From Candidatus Bathyarchaeota archaeon (GTDB lineage Archaea; Thermoproteota; Bathyarchaeia; Bathyarchaeales; Bathycorpusculaceae), in assembly GCA_026014735.1 (NCBI GenBank), contig JAOZHT010000005.1, positions 20,764 through 84,763 on the forward strand: a stretch of DNA of 64,000 bases, written 5' to 3'. Made by a program: the position numbers and the translations under genes. Position 1 is the first letter of the stretch, and each line of letters opens with the position of its first letter. The notes below the pieces were generated by a model. That model was not told where the DNA came from. It searched no databases and saw only the letters and a program-made list of their open reading frames with translations. This document shows, in pieces, positions 52,608 to 62,436 of this stretch.

Positions 52608-52700
52608 CGGTGAGGAGAGCCTGTGAAGACGGCTTAGGAGCCCCTCTCCCTTCTAATTTGGGGTTTCCTGGGTCGTTGGAGTAGGAACAGACTCACCATT
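52608..52700 (+). ncRNA. Candidate structured leader or small RNA
   Basis: CTTTAAATG (about 52578-52586) predicts a start near 52608. Downstream, GGAG (52614-52617) and GGAG (52637-52640) can both pair with CTCC (46-49 of 526xx), and AGCC/GGCT (52618-52621, 52631-52634) forms an inner stem. The two outer pairings exclude each other. It might be an attenuator-like leader of the subtilase gene or an independent RNA. The rest of 52405-52782 holds no gene. Confidence 0.35.
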
Positions 52701-52782
52701 TTTCATAATATTTATCGTAACTCAACTTATCTTAAATAGTAAGCCATCCCTTAGTAGATAACCAGTTAGCTGGTGGCACTAA

Positions 52783-55700
52783 GTGAACATACGCAAAATC
52801 TCAAGCCTAACAAGCCTTTTACTTATCGCATTATTGATGGTCAGCAGCAACCTAGCTGCAGCCAACACAATCACAGCAGCAAACAACAATCAAACCCCCC
52901 CTATTTGCCAGCAGAACTTAACAAGCATCAACCACCCCGGCGAAATCCAAAACGCCGCTTCACTGGACAGCTGGAGCAATCAAGCCCTAAGCGCATTTGT
53001 AGACAGCCAGAACGCCATCGAAATCATCGTTGGAGTAGACGGCGGCGTCTCTGACCAGAACAAAATCGCTTCGCTCGCCGCCAAATACGGCGGAGACGTC
53101 ACCGGCACCGTTTCTATGGGTGCAGAAAGCGCACTTGTCATCAAAACCTCTGCTTCTACAGCATCCAGCTTTGTAAGCCAAATCCAATCCTTAGGCAGCA
53201 TCGTAAAGTACGTTGAACCCAACGGCAAGTACAGTGTGGCTTCAACACCTAACGATCAATACTGGAGTCTGCAGTGGGGCCTAAGAAGGGTAGGCGCCGA
53301 TTATGCGTGGAACACCACCGTGGGCAGCGGCGACTTGCTGGTTGCAGTCATCGACACAGGCGTCGACTACACTCACCCTGACCTGCAAGCCAACTATGTC
53401 GGGTTAGGCTACGACTTCGTCAACAACGACAGCGATCCCCTCGACGATTTTGGGCACGGCACCCACTGCGCCGGCATCATCGCCGCCACCGTAAACAACA
53501 CCATAGGCATCGCTGGAGTAGCCCAAGTGAAAATCATGGCTGAAAAAGGACTTGGCGCCGAAGGCTCCGGCTCATACGTTTCCTTGGCGAACTGCATCAT
53601 CAACGCCACCGATGCAGGCGCAGACATCATAAGCAACAGCTGGGGCGGCTCAAGCGCCAGCAGCCTCATCGAAGAAGCAATAAACTACGCCATCGCGCAC
53701 GGAGCGTTGGTTATTGCCGCCGCGGGCAACGAGAACACTGACCAGCCTCTATACCCAGCCGCCTATAACGGAGTAGTCGCGGTTGCTGCATCCAACGTCA
53801 GCGACACCAAAGCGTCTTTCAGTAACTATGGCAGCTGGGTGGATGTTTCCGCCCCAGGCGTCATGATTTACTCCACCATGCCCACCTATCATGTAACGAT
53901 GAATGACCAGCCCCGATTCACCACAACCTACTCCTATGCCAACGGCACCTCCATGGCGTGCCCCGTTGCGGCAGGCGTAGCAGCGTTGATTTGGAGCAGG
54001 TACCCCAGCATGACCGCGGAGTTTGTACGTGAGCAACTGGAGGCAACCTGCGATGACGCAGGCACCCCCGGTTTTGATAATAACTTTGGTTACGGCATAG
54101 TTAACGCGCAAAGAGGCATCGAGGAAGCCCCCGTAGCCCATGACCTCGCCGCGGCAACATGGGTTAAGCCTTCGTTTGCCATGTTGGATGCTGCTCAGAG
54201 CTTCAATTTAACGGTATTAAATCGGGGGCTAATGAATGAAACCAACGTGCAGATTAGCCTTTTAGTTAACGGCTCCACCGTTGACTCAACCTCTATCTTG
54301 GCGTTAGCGGCGTACCGAGCCGCCTCTGTGGTTCTATCCTGGACGCCCAGCGCGGTAGGAACCTACAACGTAACCTACTCCGTGACGGCTGCCAACGGGG
54401 AATCCAACTTCGCCAACAATTATCTGTCAACCACCTACGCCGTGGTATCTGCACCAAGCGAAGCCGGTTGGACACGAATTGCCTCCCAGATGGACTACGA
54501 CTTTGACACCTGCAACGTAAAGGCAGTCTACAGCCAGCTGATGTCTGGCGGAGTGTTCTTTAAAGTAGAGTACTATCGCCCATGGAATGAATCCTCGACG
54601 GACCTTGACGTCGCCATAATGCTTGACGTGGACCAGAACATAAGCACGGGGACACCCCAGGATTACTATCCATTCCAGAATAACTCGATTGGCTCTGACT
54701 TCTTGATTATTGTCGGCAAAGAAGGAAACCAGGTATGCCGATGGGATTCAGCCATGCGCCAATTCGACTTCAACAACCCAATGGACCTGCTCTACCTTGA
54801 CGCACCCGACGGTTCCACCTTCTTTGTCGTGGGGGTCTCCGCAGAAAACATGCAGGCGACAGGGGTCATGGATTGTTCACTTATCGACCTTGCCCCCATC
54901 TACTATCAAAATCAATGGTGGGTTCTTTGGAATTGGGTGCCTGGATCAGGATATTTCCCGTTTGCGGCGCAGCCAAATCCACATGACTTAGTAGTGACTT
55001 TAGAGACCCCAAGGTTCTGGACCCCGCAAACGGCGTTAACTGTAACTGCGAAGGTGTTTAATTTGGGGCAGACCAGCGAGGCAAACGTGAACCTGCAATT
55101 ACGCGTTGACGGCGAAGTAGTTAACAGCTCCAGCTTTGCCAGCGTAGGCAGCGGCGAATACAAAATGGCAACCTACACTTGGCTTCCAACCACCGGGCAC
55201 TATAACATATCCGCTTACGTGGTACCCATAACCGGCGAATCCAGCATCGCAAACAATCTTCGAAGCCGGCTGGCCTCGGTTAGCCAAAAAATCGCGGTTA
55301 TCTCAGACAACAATGAACTCTGGCAAACGCTAAACATTCTAGACTCGATGAACATAAACTACGACTACGGCAACGACAACGAAGTCAACCAATACACCGC
55401 CGACATTAATGTTTTAGGCGCTTATCCAGCCGTGATTTACTACAACGCCGGTCGAAACATCACCGCGCAGGAGCAAACCGCATTAAACCAGTATTTAGCG
55501 GAGGGCGGCAACCTGCTGGTGACGGGGCTTGATTCGCTTTTGAATTCAGATGCAAAATTAGCCGACGTTTTACGGGTGACAGCAAGCGGCAGCGACGTTA
55601 TCTCCAAAAATGTAACCGTCGTAGATTCCACGCATCCCATAGTTAACGGCGGCTACGGCTCATTCGGAATTGGATACGGCATATCTGGACTCAGCGCAGA

Positions 55701-57504
55701 CAACGACGCCGTGGAAGCCGACACACACCGAAACGCCAAAGCAATAATTGAGTTGACGGATGGACACGACAAAATCGTCGCCGCCGATTCTTTGCCGGGT
55801 AAAGTGGTTTACTGGAACGGCATGGGAACAAGCGACTGGCTAGGCAACGCGGACTGCACCTCTATACTCAAGAATACGCTGCTGTGGTTTGGAGATGTTT
55901 CTGCGCCAACAACAACCGACGACTACAACGGGGAATGGTGGATAGCGGACTTCACCATCAACCTCTCCGCCACCGACTACTTCGGCGTAAACCAAACCTA
56001 CTACAGAATAAACGAGGGCGCAACCCAGACAGTAGCTACAGATGGGCAGCCCAGAATCACCACTGAAAGCGCAAACAATACACTGGAGTACTGGAGCACC
56101 GACATCGCTGGAAATACGGAGCTGCATCACGTTTTATCCCTGATAAAGCTGGATAAGACGGGCCCCGTTGGCACGCTTCAGATCAGCGGCAGCGGCTACG
56201 TAACATCCACCGATATAACGTTGACTTTAACTGCCAACGACCCCATCTCAGGAATCGCCCAGGTCCGATACAGCAACGACGGCGTATGGGACACTGAGAA
56301 ATGGGAGCAGATGAACACCACCAAAGCCTGGACTTTAACGGCAGGCGAAGGCAACAAAACCGTTTACTGCGCTCTTAGAAACAACGCGGGAATTACTTCT
56401 GTAATCTCGGCTTGGGCAATCCTTGATACTGTGCACCCCAATGGGTCTATAGTCATTAACGGCGGCGCCAACTACACCAACACCGCCCAAGCAAACCTCA
56501 CCCTAACCTTGACGGACGATAACACAGGCGCGGCGTGGATGCGTTTTAGCAACGACAATTCCACCTGGAGCAATTGGCAAGCCTTTGCCTCGGCGGCTTT
56601 CTGGAACCTGTCAAGTCTCGACGGCGCAAAAACCGTTTTTGTCCAGTTCAGGGATGCAGCAGGTTTAACCTCCATCTTCACCGACACCATAATCCTTGAT
56701 GCTACCCCGCCTACCGCCAACGCTGGCGTAGACCAAACCGTCACGGTTGGAGACAGCGTTACCCTGAGCGGCGCCGGCAGCGCGGACAACTCAAATATAA
56801 CCAGTTACAGCTGGGCTTTTGGGGATAATACCCAGGGCAACGGCGTAAGCGTCACCCATACTTACTCATCCGCGGGAGTGTATAGTGCAACGTTGACGGT
56901 GACGGATGCTGCAGGCAACACTGCATCAGACACCGCCGTCGTCACAGTCAATGCAAAAGCCTCTTCCTCCTCATCCTCGAGCTCCACCTCCACAACCCCT
57001 ATCCCTACCGCTACCCCGAAGCCCACCGCATCCCCCACGCCGACAGAACCCAGCATACAGGCAACCAACGACAGCGGCGCAAACGTCACCTTGAATGTAG
57101 ATGGCGACATAGCTGCCTCCCAAATCAGCGACGCCGCAATCCATGTGGACCAAGCCGCAGGAACCACCAGCCTATCCTTCACGGTGAGTGGCGAAGACGG
57201 AACCAGCGCAACCGGCACCATAACCATACCTAAAAGCCAAGTGCCCCAGGGAACAGAACCCACCATCTACATCGACGGAGTGAAGGCTGAAAACCAAAGC
57301 TACACCCAAGACGCCAGCAACTACTACGTAACCTACACCGTGCACTTCAGCACACACACGGTTTCCATAGTTTTCTCAGGCGCCCAGCCCACGCAGCCCC
57401 CAACGCAGGATTACACGCTTCTTGTTGCTGGGGCGGTTCTGGCGGCGATTGTCTGCCTTGTGGCGGTGCTTGTGCTGAGGCATCGTGGAAAAAGCAAAAG
57501 ATAG
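52783..57504 (+). CDS. Giant secreted subtilisin-like protease with multi-domain stalk and anchor
   Basis: Start GTG at 52783. The 1573 residues comprise a signal peptide (about 1-27), an I9-like propeptide (about 65-145), an S8 protease domain (about 165-450; Asp191 in VIDTGVD, His225 in GHGTHCAG, Ser390 in GTSMACP), two CARDB-like domains (about 455-555, 735-835) flanking a beta region (about 560-725), a Rossmann/GATase-like part (about 840-1030), two Ig-like repeats (about 1110-1300), PKD (about 1305-1390), a Ser/Thr/Pro linker, a pre-anchor module shared with the 17008 protein (about 1425-1530), TM and basic tail. It acts outside the cell on unknown proteins. Confidence 0.92.
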   Translation: MNIRKISSLTSLLLIALLMVSSNLAAANTITAANNNQTPPICQQNLTSINHPGEIQNAASLDSWSNQALSAFVDSQNAIEIIVGVDGGVSDQNKIASLAAKYGGDVTGTVSMGAESALVIKTSASTASSFVSQIQSLGSIVKYVEPNGKYSVASTPNDQYWSLQWGLRRVGADYAWNTTVGSGDLLVAVIDTGVDYTHPDLQANYVGLGYDFVNNDSDPLDDFGHGTHCAGIIAATVNNTIGIAGVAQVKIMAEKGLGAEGSGSYVSLANCIINATDAGADIISNSWGGSSASSLIEEAINYAIAHGALVIAAAGNENTDQPLYPAAYNGVVAVAASNVSDTKASFSNYGSWVDVSAPGVMIYSTMPTYHVTMNDQPRFTTTYSYANGTSMACPVAAGVAALIWSRYPSMTAEFVREQLEATCDDAGTPGFDNNFGYGIVNAQRGIEEAPVAHDLAAATWVKPSFAMLDAAQSFNLTVLNRGLMNETNVQISLLVNGSTVDSTSILALAAYRAASVVLSWTPSAVGTYNVTYSVTAANGESNFANNYLSTTYAVVSAPSEAGWTRIASQMDYDFDTCNVKAVYSQLMSGGVFFKVEYYRPWNESSTDLDVAIMLDVDQNISTGTPQDYYPFQNNSIGSDFLIIVGKEGNQVCRWDSAMRQFDFNNPMDLLYLDAPDGSTFFVVGVSAENMQATGVMDCSLIDLAPIYYQNQWWVLWNWVPGSGYFPFAAQPNPHDLVVTLETPRFWTPQTALTVTAKVFNLGQTSEANVNLQLRVDGEVVNSSSFASVGSGEYKMATYTWLPTTGHYNISAYVVPITGESSIANNLRSRLASVSQKIAVISDNNELWQTLNILDSMNINYDYGNDNEVNQYTADINVLGAYPAVIYYNAGRNITAQEQTALNQYLAEGGNLLVTGLDSLLNSDAKLADVLRVTASGSDVISKNVTVVDSTHPIVNGGYGSFGIGYGISGLSADNDAVEADTHRNAKAIIELTDGHDKIVAADSLPGKVVYWNGMGTSDWLGNADCTSILKNTLLWFGDVSAPTTTDDYNGEWWIADFTINLSATDYFGVNQTYYRINEGATQTVATDGQPRITTESANNTLEYWSTDIAGNTELHHVLSLIKLDKTGPVGTLQISGSGYVTSTDITLTLTANDPISGIAQVRYSNDGVWDTEKWEQMNTTKAWTLTAGEGNKTVYCALRNNAGITSVISAWAILDTVHPNGSIVINGGANYTNTAQANLTLTLTDDNTGAAWMRFSNDNSTWSNWQAFASAAFWNLSSLDGAKTVFVQFRDAAGLTSIFTDTIILDATPPTANAGVDQTVTVGDSVTLSGAGSADNSNITSYSWAFGDNTQGNGVSVTHTYSSAGVYSATLTVTDAAGNTASDTAVVTVNAKASSSSSSSSTSTTPIPTATPKPTASPTPTEPSIQATNDSGANVTLNVDGDIAASQISDAAIHVDQAAGTTSLSFTVSGEDGTSATGTITIPKSQVPQGTEPTIYIDGVKAENQSYTQDASNYYVTYTVHFSTHTVSIVFSGAQPTQPPTQDYTLLVAGAVLAAIVCLVAVLVLRHRGKSKR

Positions 57505-57632
57505 CCCACTTCCCTTTTTGTGTCATGTTCAGTTAATGCAGGGGTGTTTTTGGGCAGCCGCCAAGGCCAGCCCTGCAGTCTTCGGCAAAATTTTTGCTTC
57601 CAAAAAGCCGCCGAGAACCGTCGATTAGGCGT

Positions 57633-58943
57633 CTATTCGTTTTTGCCCTCGGTGGTTTTAGGCCAGAAAAACGCGCTGGCAAACATTATGATGAAGGATA
57701 TGAAGATCAGCATGAAGAGGGTGTCGTAGGCTTGTCCGACGGTGGTTTGCCAGAGGAAGCATTGGAAGTAATCGTTGGCATATGGGCCTGGTCCAGACCA
57801 ACTCCAGCCTGATCCGTCGACGTTTTGATGCCACACTGGTCCCGACACGATGAGGTCAAGCTGCCAGAGGCTAAAGAACAGAATACAGATCGCAATCATT
57901 ACGCCCGCCAAGTTAAACACTGAGCGGGAACGCACCATATTCCGCCAAAGATGCTTAGGCATTTTGGGGAGGCTCCGCTGAGCCTTAAGCGAAGCAAGGT
58001 TAATGGGTACGGCGTTGGGGTGTTTTTTGCGGTTCAGTAAACCGACGGCGGAGAGACGGGCGGTTTCAAAGAAGCCATACACGAAGACGCCTGTGCCCGC
58101 CAGCAACATGCCGAAGCCCGCGTAGTTCATCAGGGAAGCCTTCTCGTAGGAGCCCGCTACAAGCGAGCCGATGATAAGCAGCATGGAGCCGATGCCGATT
58201 GCCCAGATGTAGCCTGCCACGGCGAGGGGTTCCTGCTCGTTAGCGCAGCCCATGATGAGTGCCCAGCGCTGCCGCAGAATCCCCACGATGGTGCCAGTTA
58301 TGCCTAAGCTAAGGATGGCTATTCCGACGAGCAACACGCCAAAGCCAGTGTAGTTGAGCAGGGCGCCTTTTTCGTAGGAGCGGGCTACGATGAAGCCTAA
58401 AATCAGAAAGGCGGTGCCCATCGCTAAAGAGAGCATGCTGGGGAAGAGGAAACCGGGTTTGTCCTCTTTGACTTCTATGCTGGAGCCGACCACTGCAAGT
58501 TTGGTTTGCCGCGTCGCCATTATGCTGCCAAAGAAGCCGATGACTAGCACGCATATGCCGCTTAGCATCATCACAAAGCCTGTTTCGTTTAATAGAGATG
58601 TTTTCTCGAAGGAGTTGCTTAGCAGCCACCCCAGTACCGCGTATGATACACCTATGCCTATGGTCCAGACGCTGACGAAGATGAGGCGGGGTTTGCCGAC
58701 GGTGTGGTTGTCGCAGGTTGGTTGGCCTAGTTTGCGTCTAAACGTGGAGGCCAATGTTCCGAATATGCCCAGTATTGTGCCTGCGATGCCGATGAGGAGC
58801 ATTGCAAAGCCGGTGTAGTTGGTGAGGGTGTCTTTGGCGTAGGAGTTGCAGATTATGGCGCCGATTATGGCGATTGCTATGCCGATGGTTATTATTTTTG
58901 TTGGTCCTGATAGGGAGTCGGATGGGGTTTTTTGGTTGCTCAT
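57633..58943 (-). CDS. Membrane protein with four tandem two-helix repeats
   Basis: The 436-residue protein carries four units of about 85 residues, each with two membrane helices and a loop of the type SYEK-x-x-LLNYTGFGMLLVGI (SYAKDTLTNYTGFAML; SFEKTSLLNETGFVMM; SYEKGALLNYTGFGVL; SYEKASLMNYAGFGML). A C-terminal part with two more helices and an external loop (DGSGWSWSGPGPYANDYFQ) follows. No transport motif recognised. Internal duplication is clear. Confidence 0.82.
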   Translation of the reverse strand: MSNQKTPSDSLSGPTKIITIGIAIAIIGAIICNSYAKDTLTNYTGFAMLLIGIAGTILGIFGTLASTFRRKLGQPTCDNHTVGKPRLIFVSVWTIGIGVSYAVLGWLLSNSFEKTSLLNETGFVMMLSGICVLVIGFFGSIMATRQTKLAVVGSSIEVKEDKPGFLFPSMLSLAMGTAFLILGFIVARSYEKGALLNYTGFGVLLVGIAILSLGITGTIVGILRQRWALIMGCANEQEPLAVAGYIWAIGIGSMLLIIGSLVAGSYEKASLMNYAGFGMLLAGTGVFVYGFFETARLSAVGLLNRKKHPNAVPINLASLKAQRSLPKMPKHLWRNMVRSRSVFNLAGVMIAICILFFSLWQLDLIVSGPVWHQNVDGSGWSWSGPGPYANDYFQCFLWQTTVGQAYDTLFMLIFISFIIMFASAFFWPKTTEGKNE

Positions 58944-59128
58944 TTTGGTTTACCGCTTGTGAAGTCAGGGGGATGCAGGTTAGTTGTGGGGGTTGGCAGA
59001 TATAACGTTTGAGTTCATGTCCTGAAGCGATCTGCCATGTCACAACAGCCAATCGTATTACGGTTGTATTACAGGTGGAAATGCTTTTATCCAAACCGCC
59101 AAACAAAACAGCAAACAAGGAATAAAGC

Positions 59129-59713
59129 ATGAAAACACAAAAACAAAGCAGCGCCAAACGCGCCTCCATAATCGCCATAACAGCCGCCCTCTACACCGTC
59201 TTCTTCTTCCTCTCCTACACCATCACCCTCCCAAACTTCACCCTCCTCTACCTCCCCATAATCCTGCTGGGAGTCTTCCCCTTCTGGTTCGGATGGAGCG
59301 GACTAGTCGGCTCCATGATCGGGGGCTTTGTCGGCGGCGCCTTCGTCGAAGGCCTAGGCTTACTGGGCATCTTTGAAGCCGTGGTTGCCCTGGTGATTTA
59401 CCTCATCAACTGGGTCCTTATTCCCAAAATGGCCGCGGAAAACAACAGCAAACGCAGCCTCGCCATCATGATGTCTGTGCTCGCCGTCAGCTTACTGGCA
59501 GGCACAAGCTACATACTACTCCAGTACACTGTGCTGCCGCAGCTCTTCACAACCACCCAAGCCTTCGCCGTGCTCATACCCACCTACTTCATCAATTTAC
59601 CCATAGTGCTGATTGCGTGCCCCGCCCTCATTCGGGCCATTTCACCTAAGCTGCGCACGTGGGGGATGTATGTGGGTAATTTTGCGGAGTGGCGCAAGAA
59701 AAACAGTGCCTAA
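59129..59713 (+). CDS. ECF transporter S component-like membrane protein
   Basis: The 194-residue protein has six membrane helices; helix 1 (ASIIAITAALYTVFFFLSY) and the GMIGGFVGG-like, FVEGLGLLGIFEAVVALVIYLINW region match substrate-binding S components of ECF importers (vitamin type). A dedicated T component and ATPases are not adjacent; shared group II modules could serve it. Substrate unknown. Confidence 0.72.
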   Translation: MKTQKQSSAKRASIIAITAALYTVFFFLSYTITLPNFTLLYLPIILLGVFPFWFGWSGLVGSMIGGFVGGAFVEGLGLLGIFEAVVALVIYLINWVLIPKMAAENNSKRSLAIMMSVLAVSLLAGTSYILLQYTVLPQLFTTTQAFAVLIPTYFINLPIVLIACPALIRAISPKLRTWGMYVGNFAEWRKKNSA

Positions 59714-59801
59714 TATTAAACACCTTTTTTCCCCTTTTTTGCCGCAATAGTGTCGAATACTTTTAAGTGGCACCGCCCCAAAAGCAACTTGGCGCAGGCA
59801 C

Positions 59802-60359
59802 ATGAAAACCAAAATCCTCAAAGTAACCCCCAGGCAACTCATCGAGCTATTAGAGGGCAAAGCATCTGCATTGAGTCTGCCAAGCGACACTGAACTTTTA
59901 GATGCAAAAGTGGATTTACTATCCAAAGAAGTCACGCTTCTGCTTCAAAGCGGCAGCTTCACCGACGTCCCCGACGCAGCCCCCACGCCAGAACTAACTC
60001 CAGCTCCGGCACCAGCCGTGCCCGAAGCCAAAACGGTGTCCCCAGCGCCTAAACCCGCCACACCGCCAGCAGCTAAAGCCTCCGAGTCCAAACCCGCTGA
60101 GCTCAGGCCCGAAAGCAGTCCCGCCGTTGCAAAGCCTCCGCAGCCTCCGGCAAGCCGCTATGCTGCCAAGATGGAGAATGAGTTTAGCCCTGAGCAGCGT
60201 GAACTGCTTAGTTTCACTGTGAAAGGCGACTTTGTGATTGTTAAGCCGGTGGTTTTCCTTAAAACCGAGTGGGATGACATCAATGAGGTTGTGCGGAGCA
60301 TCGGCGGCAGATGGGTGAAGGGCGACATCGTCAGCTACTGGGAAATCCCCCTCGCGTAA
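59802..60359 (+). CDS. Unknown protein with Pro/Ala-rich linker
   Basis: The 185 residues comprise an N-terminal helical part (about 1-52; TPRQLIELLEGKASALSLP), a disordered Ala/Pro/Lys linker (about 58-120) and a C-terminal globular part (about 125-185; FTVKGDFVIVKPVVFLKTEWDDINEVVRSIGGRWVKGD). No family recognised. The C-terminal part may bind nucleic acid or protein, which is speculation. Confidence 0.65.
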   Translation: MKTKILKVTPRQLIELLEGKASALSLPSDTELLDAKVDLLSKEVTLLLQSGSFTDVPDAAPTPELTPAPAPAVPEAKTVSPAPKPATPPAAKASESKPAELRPESSPAVAKPPQPPASRYAAKMENEFSPEQRELLSFTVKGDFVIVKPVVFLKTEWDDINEVVRSIGGRWVKGDIVSYWEIPLA

Positions 60360-60474
60360 GCTGTTTTGCGAAAAGGCGCCTAATTTGGAGCTCTACAAAA
60401 AGGCCTAGAGGTATTCAGGTCTCTAACAAAAACTACTTATTCCCAAAGTGCCTGATGCTAACTAGGCGTCAAGT

Positions 60475-62430
60475 ATGAAACGTAACAGCGCGCGTTCGCT
60501 AACAGCCCTCTTAACCGCAGTGTTGATGATAACGCTTCTGTTAACTTTAAACCCCGCAGTATCCACCTCAGCCGACAGCTGGTCCATGTACCGCGGCAAC
60601 CAGCAACGCAGCGGCGCCTCAAGCGGCACGGCACCCTCCGTAGGCGACATAAAATGGGTCTACAACGCCTCCGCAGAAGTTGATTCTTCCCCCTCTGTAG
60701 CCAACGGACGCGTAGTGGCGGGTTTAGCAAGCGGTGATGTAGTGGCGCTTAACGCGACAACGGGCGCTTTGCTTTGGACCTATGCATCTGAGTCGGGGCA
60801 GAGTGCAATTTGGAGTTCCCCAGCCATCGATGGCGGCAGAGTATATGTGGGTAACCGCCAAGGTAACCTGCTGTGCCTCAACGAAACCACCGGAGAGCTG
60901 CTGTGGAGTTTTTCTGCAGGCGGCGAAGTTGATTCCTCCCCCGCGGTTGAGAACGGCAAAGTCTACTTCAACGTTTGCGTGCCAAGCCAAAGCGGCTCAA
61001 CCGTTAAAGATGCCAAGTTTTACTGCCTTGACGTTAACGGGTCAGTGCTATGGAAGTACCAGTGCAGCGGCGGACAGGACTTTTCCTCGCCTGCAATACT
61101 GGACAATACTGTTTTTGAATGCACCCTAAACGACGTGGTTGCCCTCAACGCGGACAGCGGCGCCTTACGCTGGAGCACCCACGTTTTCAGCGACGGCTCC
61201 ATCACCTCCACGCCGACGGTAAGCAGCGGCAAAGTCTTTGTCTGCTCCAACTTGGCAGTCAGCTGCCTTAACGTTGATACCGGCTCGATTCTTTGGACTC
61301 AAACCTCATTTGACAGCCAAAGCATAGGGGCATTTCGGTCTTCTCCAGCGGTCATCGGCAACAGCCTGATAGTTTGCTCGAGCTTCGGCACAGTTTTCAA
61401 CCTGAACACTCAAACCGGCTCGTTGAACTGGAAGTTTAAGGTAACAACCAGCGAGGTCTGGTCTTCACCCGCGGTCGCCGAAGGCAAAGTACTGGTGGGC
61501 GCTGGAGACGGCAAACTCTACTGCATAAACCTAACTGACGGGTCGCTGCTTTGGAGCAAGTACACGCTGGACCGCATAGTGTCAAGCCCAGCTGTCTGCG
61601 ACGGCGTAGTCTACGTGGGCTGCGGCACCGCGGGGGCAGGGCGCATCTATGCGTTTGGAGCCAAATACACCAAGCTATCCACCTTGACGTTGACGCTTAA
61701 TTCCCAGGCAGCGTTTCTGGGTTTCAAAGTAAAACTATCCGGCAGCCTAAACAGCCCCACGGGTCCCATAGCAAACGTGCCTGTCACGTTGTCTTTTAGC
61801 GTTAACTGCGGGGAAACATGGAACGACATCACCGCGGTCCCCACCGGCGCAGACGGAGCCTACGAGGCAGTTTGGGTGCCATCCGCCACAGGCACGTATC
61901 TGGTTAAAGCCAGCTGGAACGGCGCCTACCCCACCTCAGCATCCCAGGACATCCGCGCCCTCTCCGTCACCCTCTACCAAGATCAATACGTTTTCTCCGT
62001 GGTTTCCAACTCAACCGTGTCGGCGCTATCGTTCAACTCCGAGAAAGAGGAGCTTAGCTTTAGCGTCACCGGAGAATCCGGCACCAGCGGCACCACCCAA
62101 GTTTACATAGCTAAAGATCTCTTGCCCAGCCTCGCAGAACTCACAGTGCTCCTCGACCAATCTGACCTGCAGTATCGAGCCGACTCAGTGGGGGACGCAT
62201 GGCTTCTAAGCTTCAGCTACACCCACAGCAGCCACAACGTGGTAGTTGCCTTCCAAGGCGCCCACATTGACCTGCCCACGCAAACCCCCTTTGTGATCGG
62301 TAACTTCGCCTTCACATCCGAAACGCTGCTCTGGATCATCATAATACTGCTGGCAACCGTGGTGTTCCTAGCGGTTTTCATAGCGGCAAACTCCATGAGA
62401 GAAAAGCATACAAAAAATAAGCCCTCCTAA
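60475..62430 (+). CDS. Secreted PQQ-like beta-propeller surface protein with Ig-like domain and anchor
   Basis: The 651-residue protein has a signal peptide (about 1-32) and DSWSMYRGNQQRSGAS opening a PQQ-type propeller (about 35-395; units such as SSPAVENGKVYFNV...YCLDVNGSVLW). An Ig-like domain follows (about 402-500; LTLTLNSQAAFLGFKVKLSGSL), then a pre-anchor module (about 508-605), TM (about 618-640) and a basic tail. It is related to the propellers at 1-3764 and 17008. The ligand is unknown. Confidence 0.88.
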   Translation: MKRNSARSLTALLTAVLMITLLLTLNPAVSTSADSWSMYRGNQQRSGASSGTAPSVGDIKWVYNASAEVDSSPSVANGRVVAGLASGDVVALNATTGALLWTYASESGQSAIWSSPAIDGGRVYVGNRQGNLLCLNETTGELLWSFSAGGEVDSSPAVENGKVYFNVCVPSQSGSTVKDAKFYCLDVNGSVLWKYQCSGGQDFSSPAILDNTVFECTLNDVVALNADSGALRWSTHVFSDGSITSTPTVSSGKVFVCSNLAVSCLNVDTGSILWTQTSFDSQSIGAFRSSPAVIGNSLIVCSSFGTVFNLNTQTGSLNWKFKVTTSEVWSSPAVAEGKVLVGAGDGKLYCINLTDGSLLWSKYTLDRIVSSPAVCDGVVYVGCGTAGAGRIYAFGAKYTKLSTLTLTLNSQAAFLGFKVKLSGSLNSPTGPIANVPVTLSFSVNCGETWNDITAVPTGADGAYEAVWVPSATGTYLVKASWNGAYPTSASQDIRALSVTLYQDQYVFSVVSNSTVSALSFNSEKEELSFSVTGESGTSGTTQVYIAKDLLPSLAELTVLLDQSDLQYRADSVGDAWLLSFSYTHSSHNVVVAFQGAHIDLPTQTPFVIGNFAFTSETLLWIIIILLATVVFLAVFIAANSMREKHTKNKPS

Positions 62431-62436
62431 CATCGC

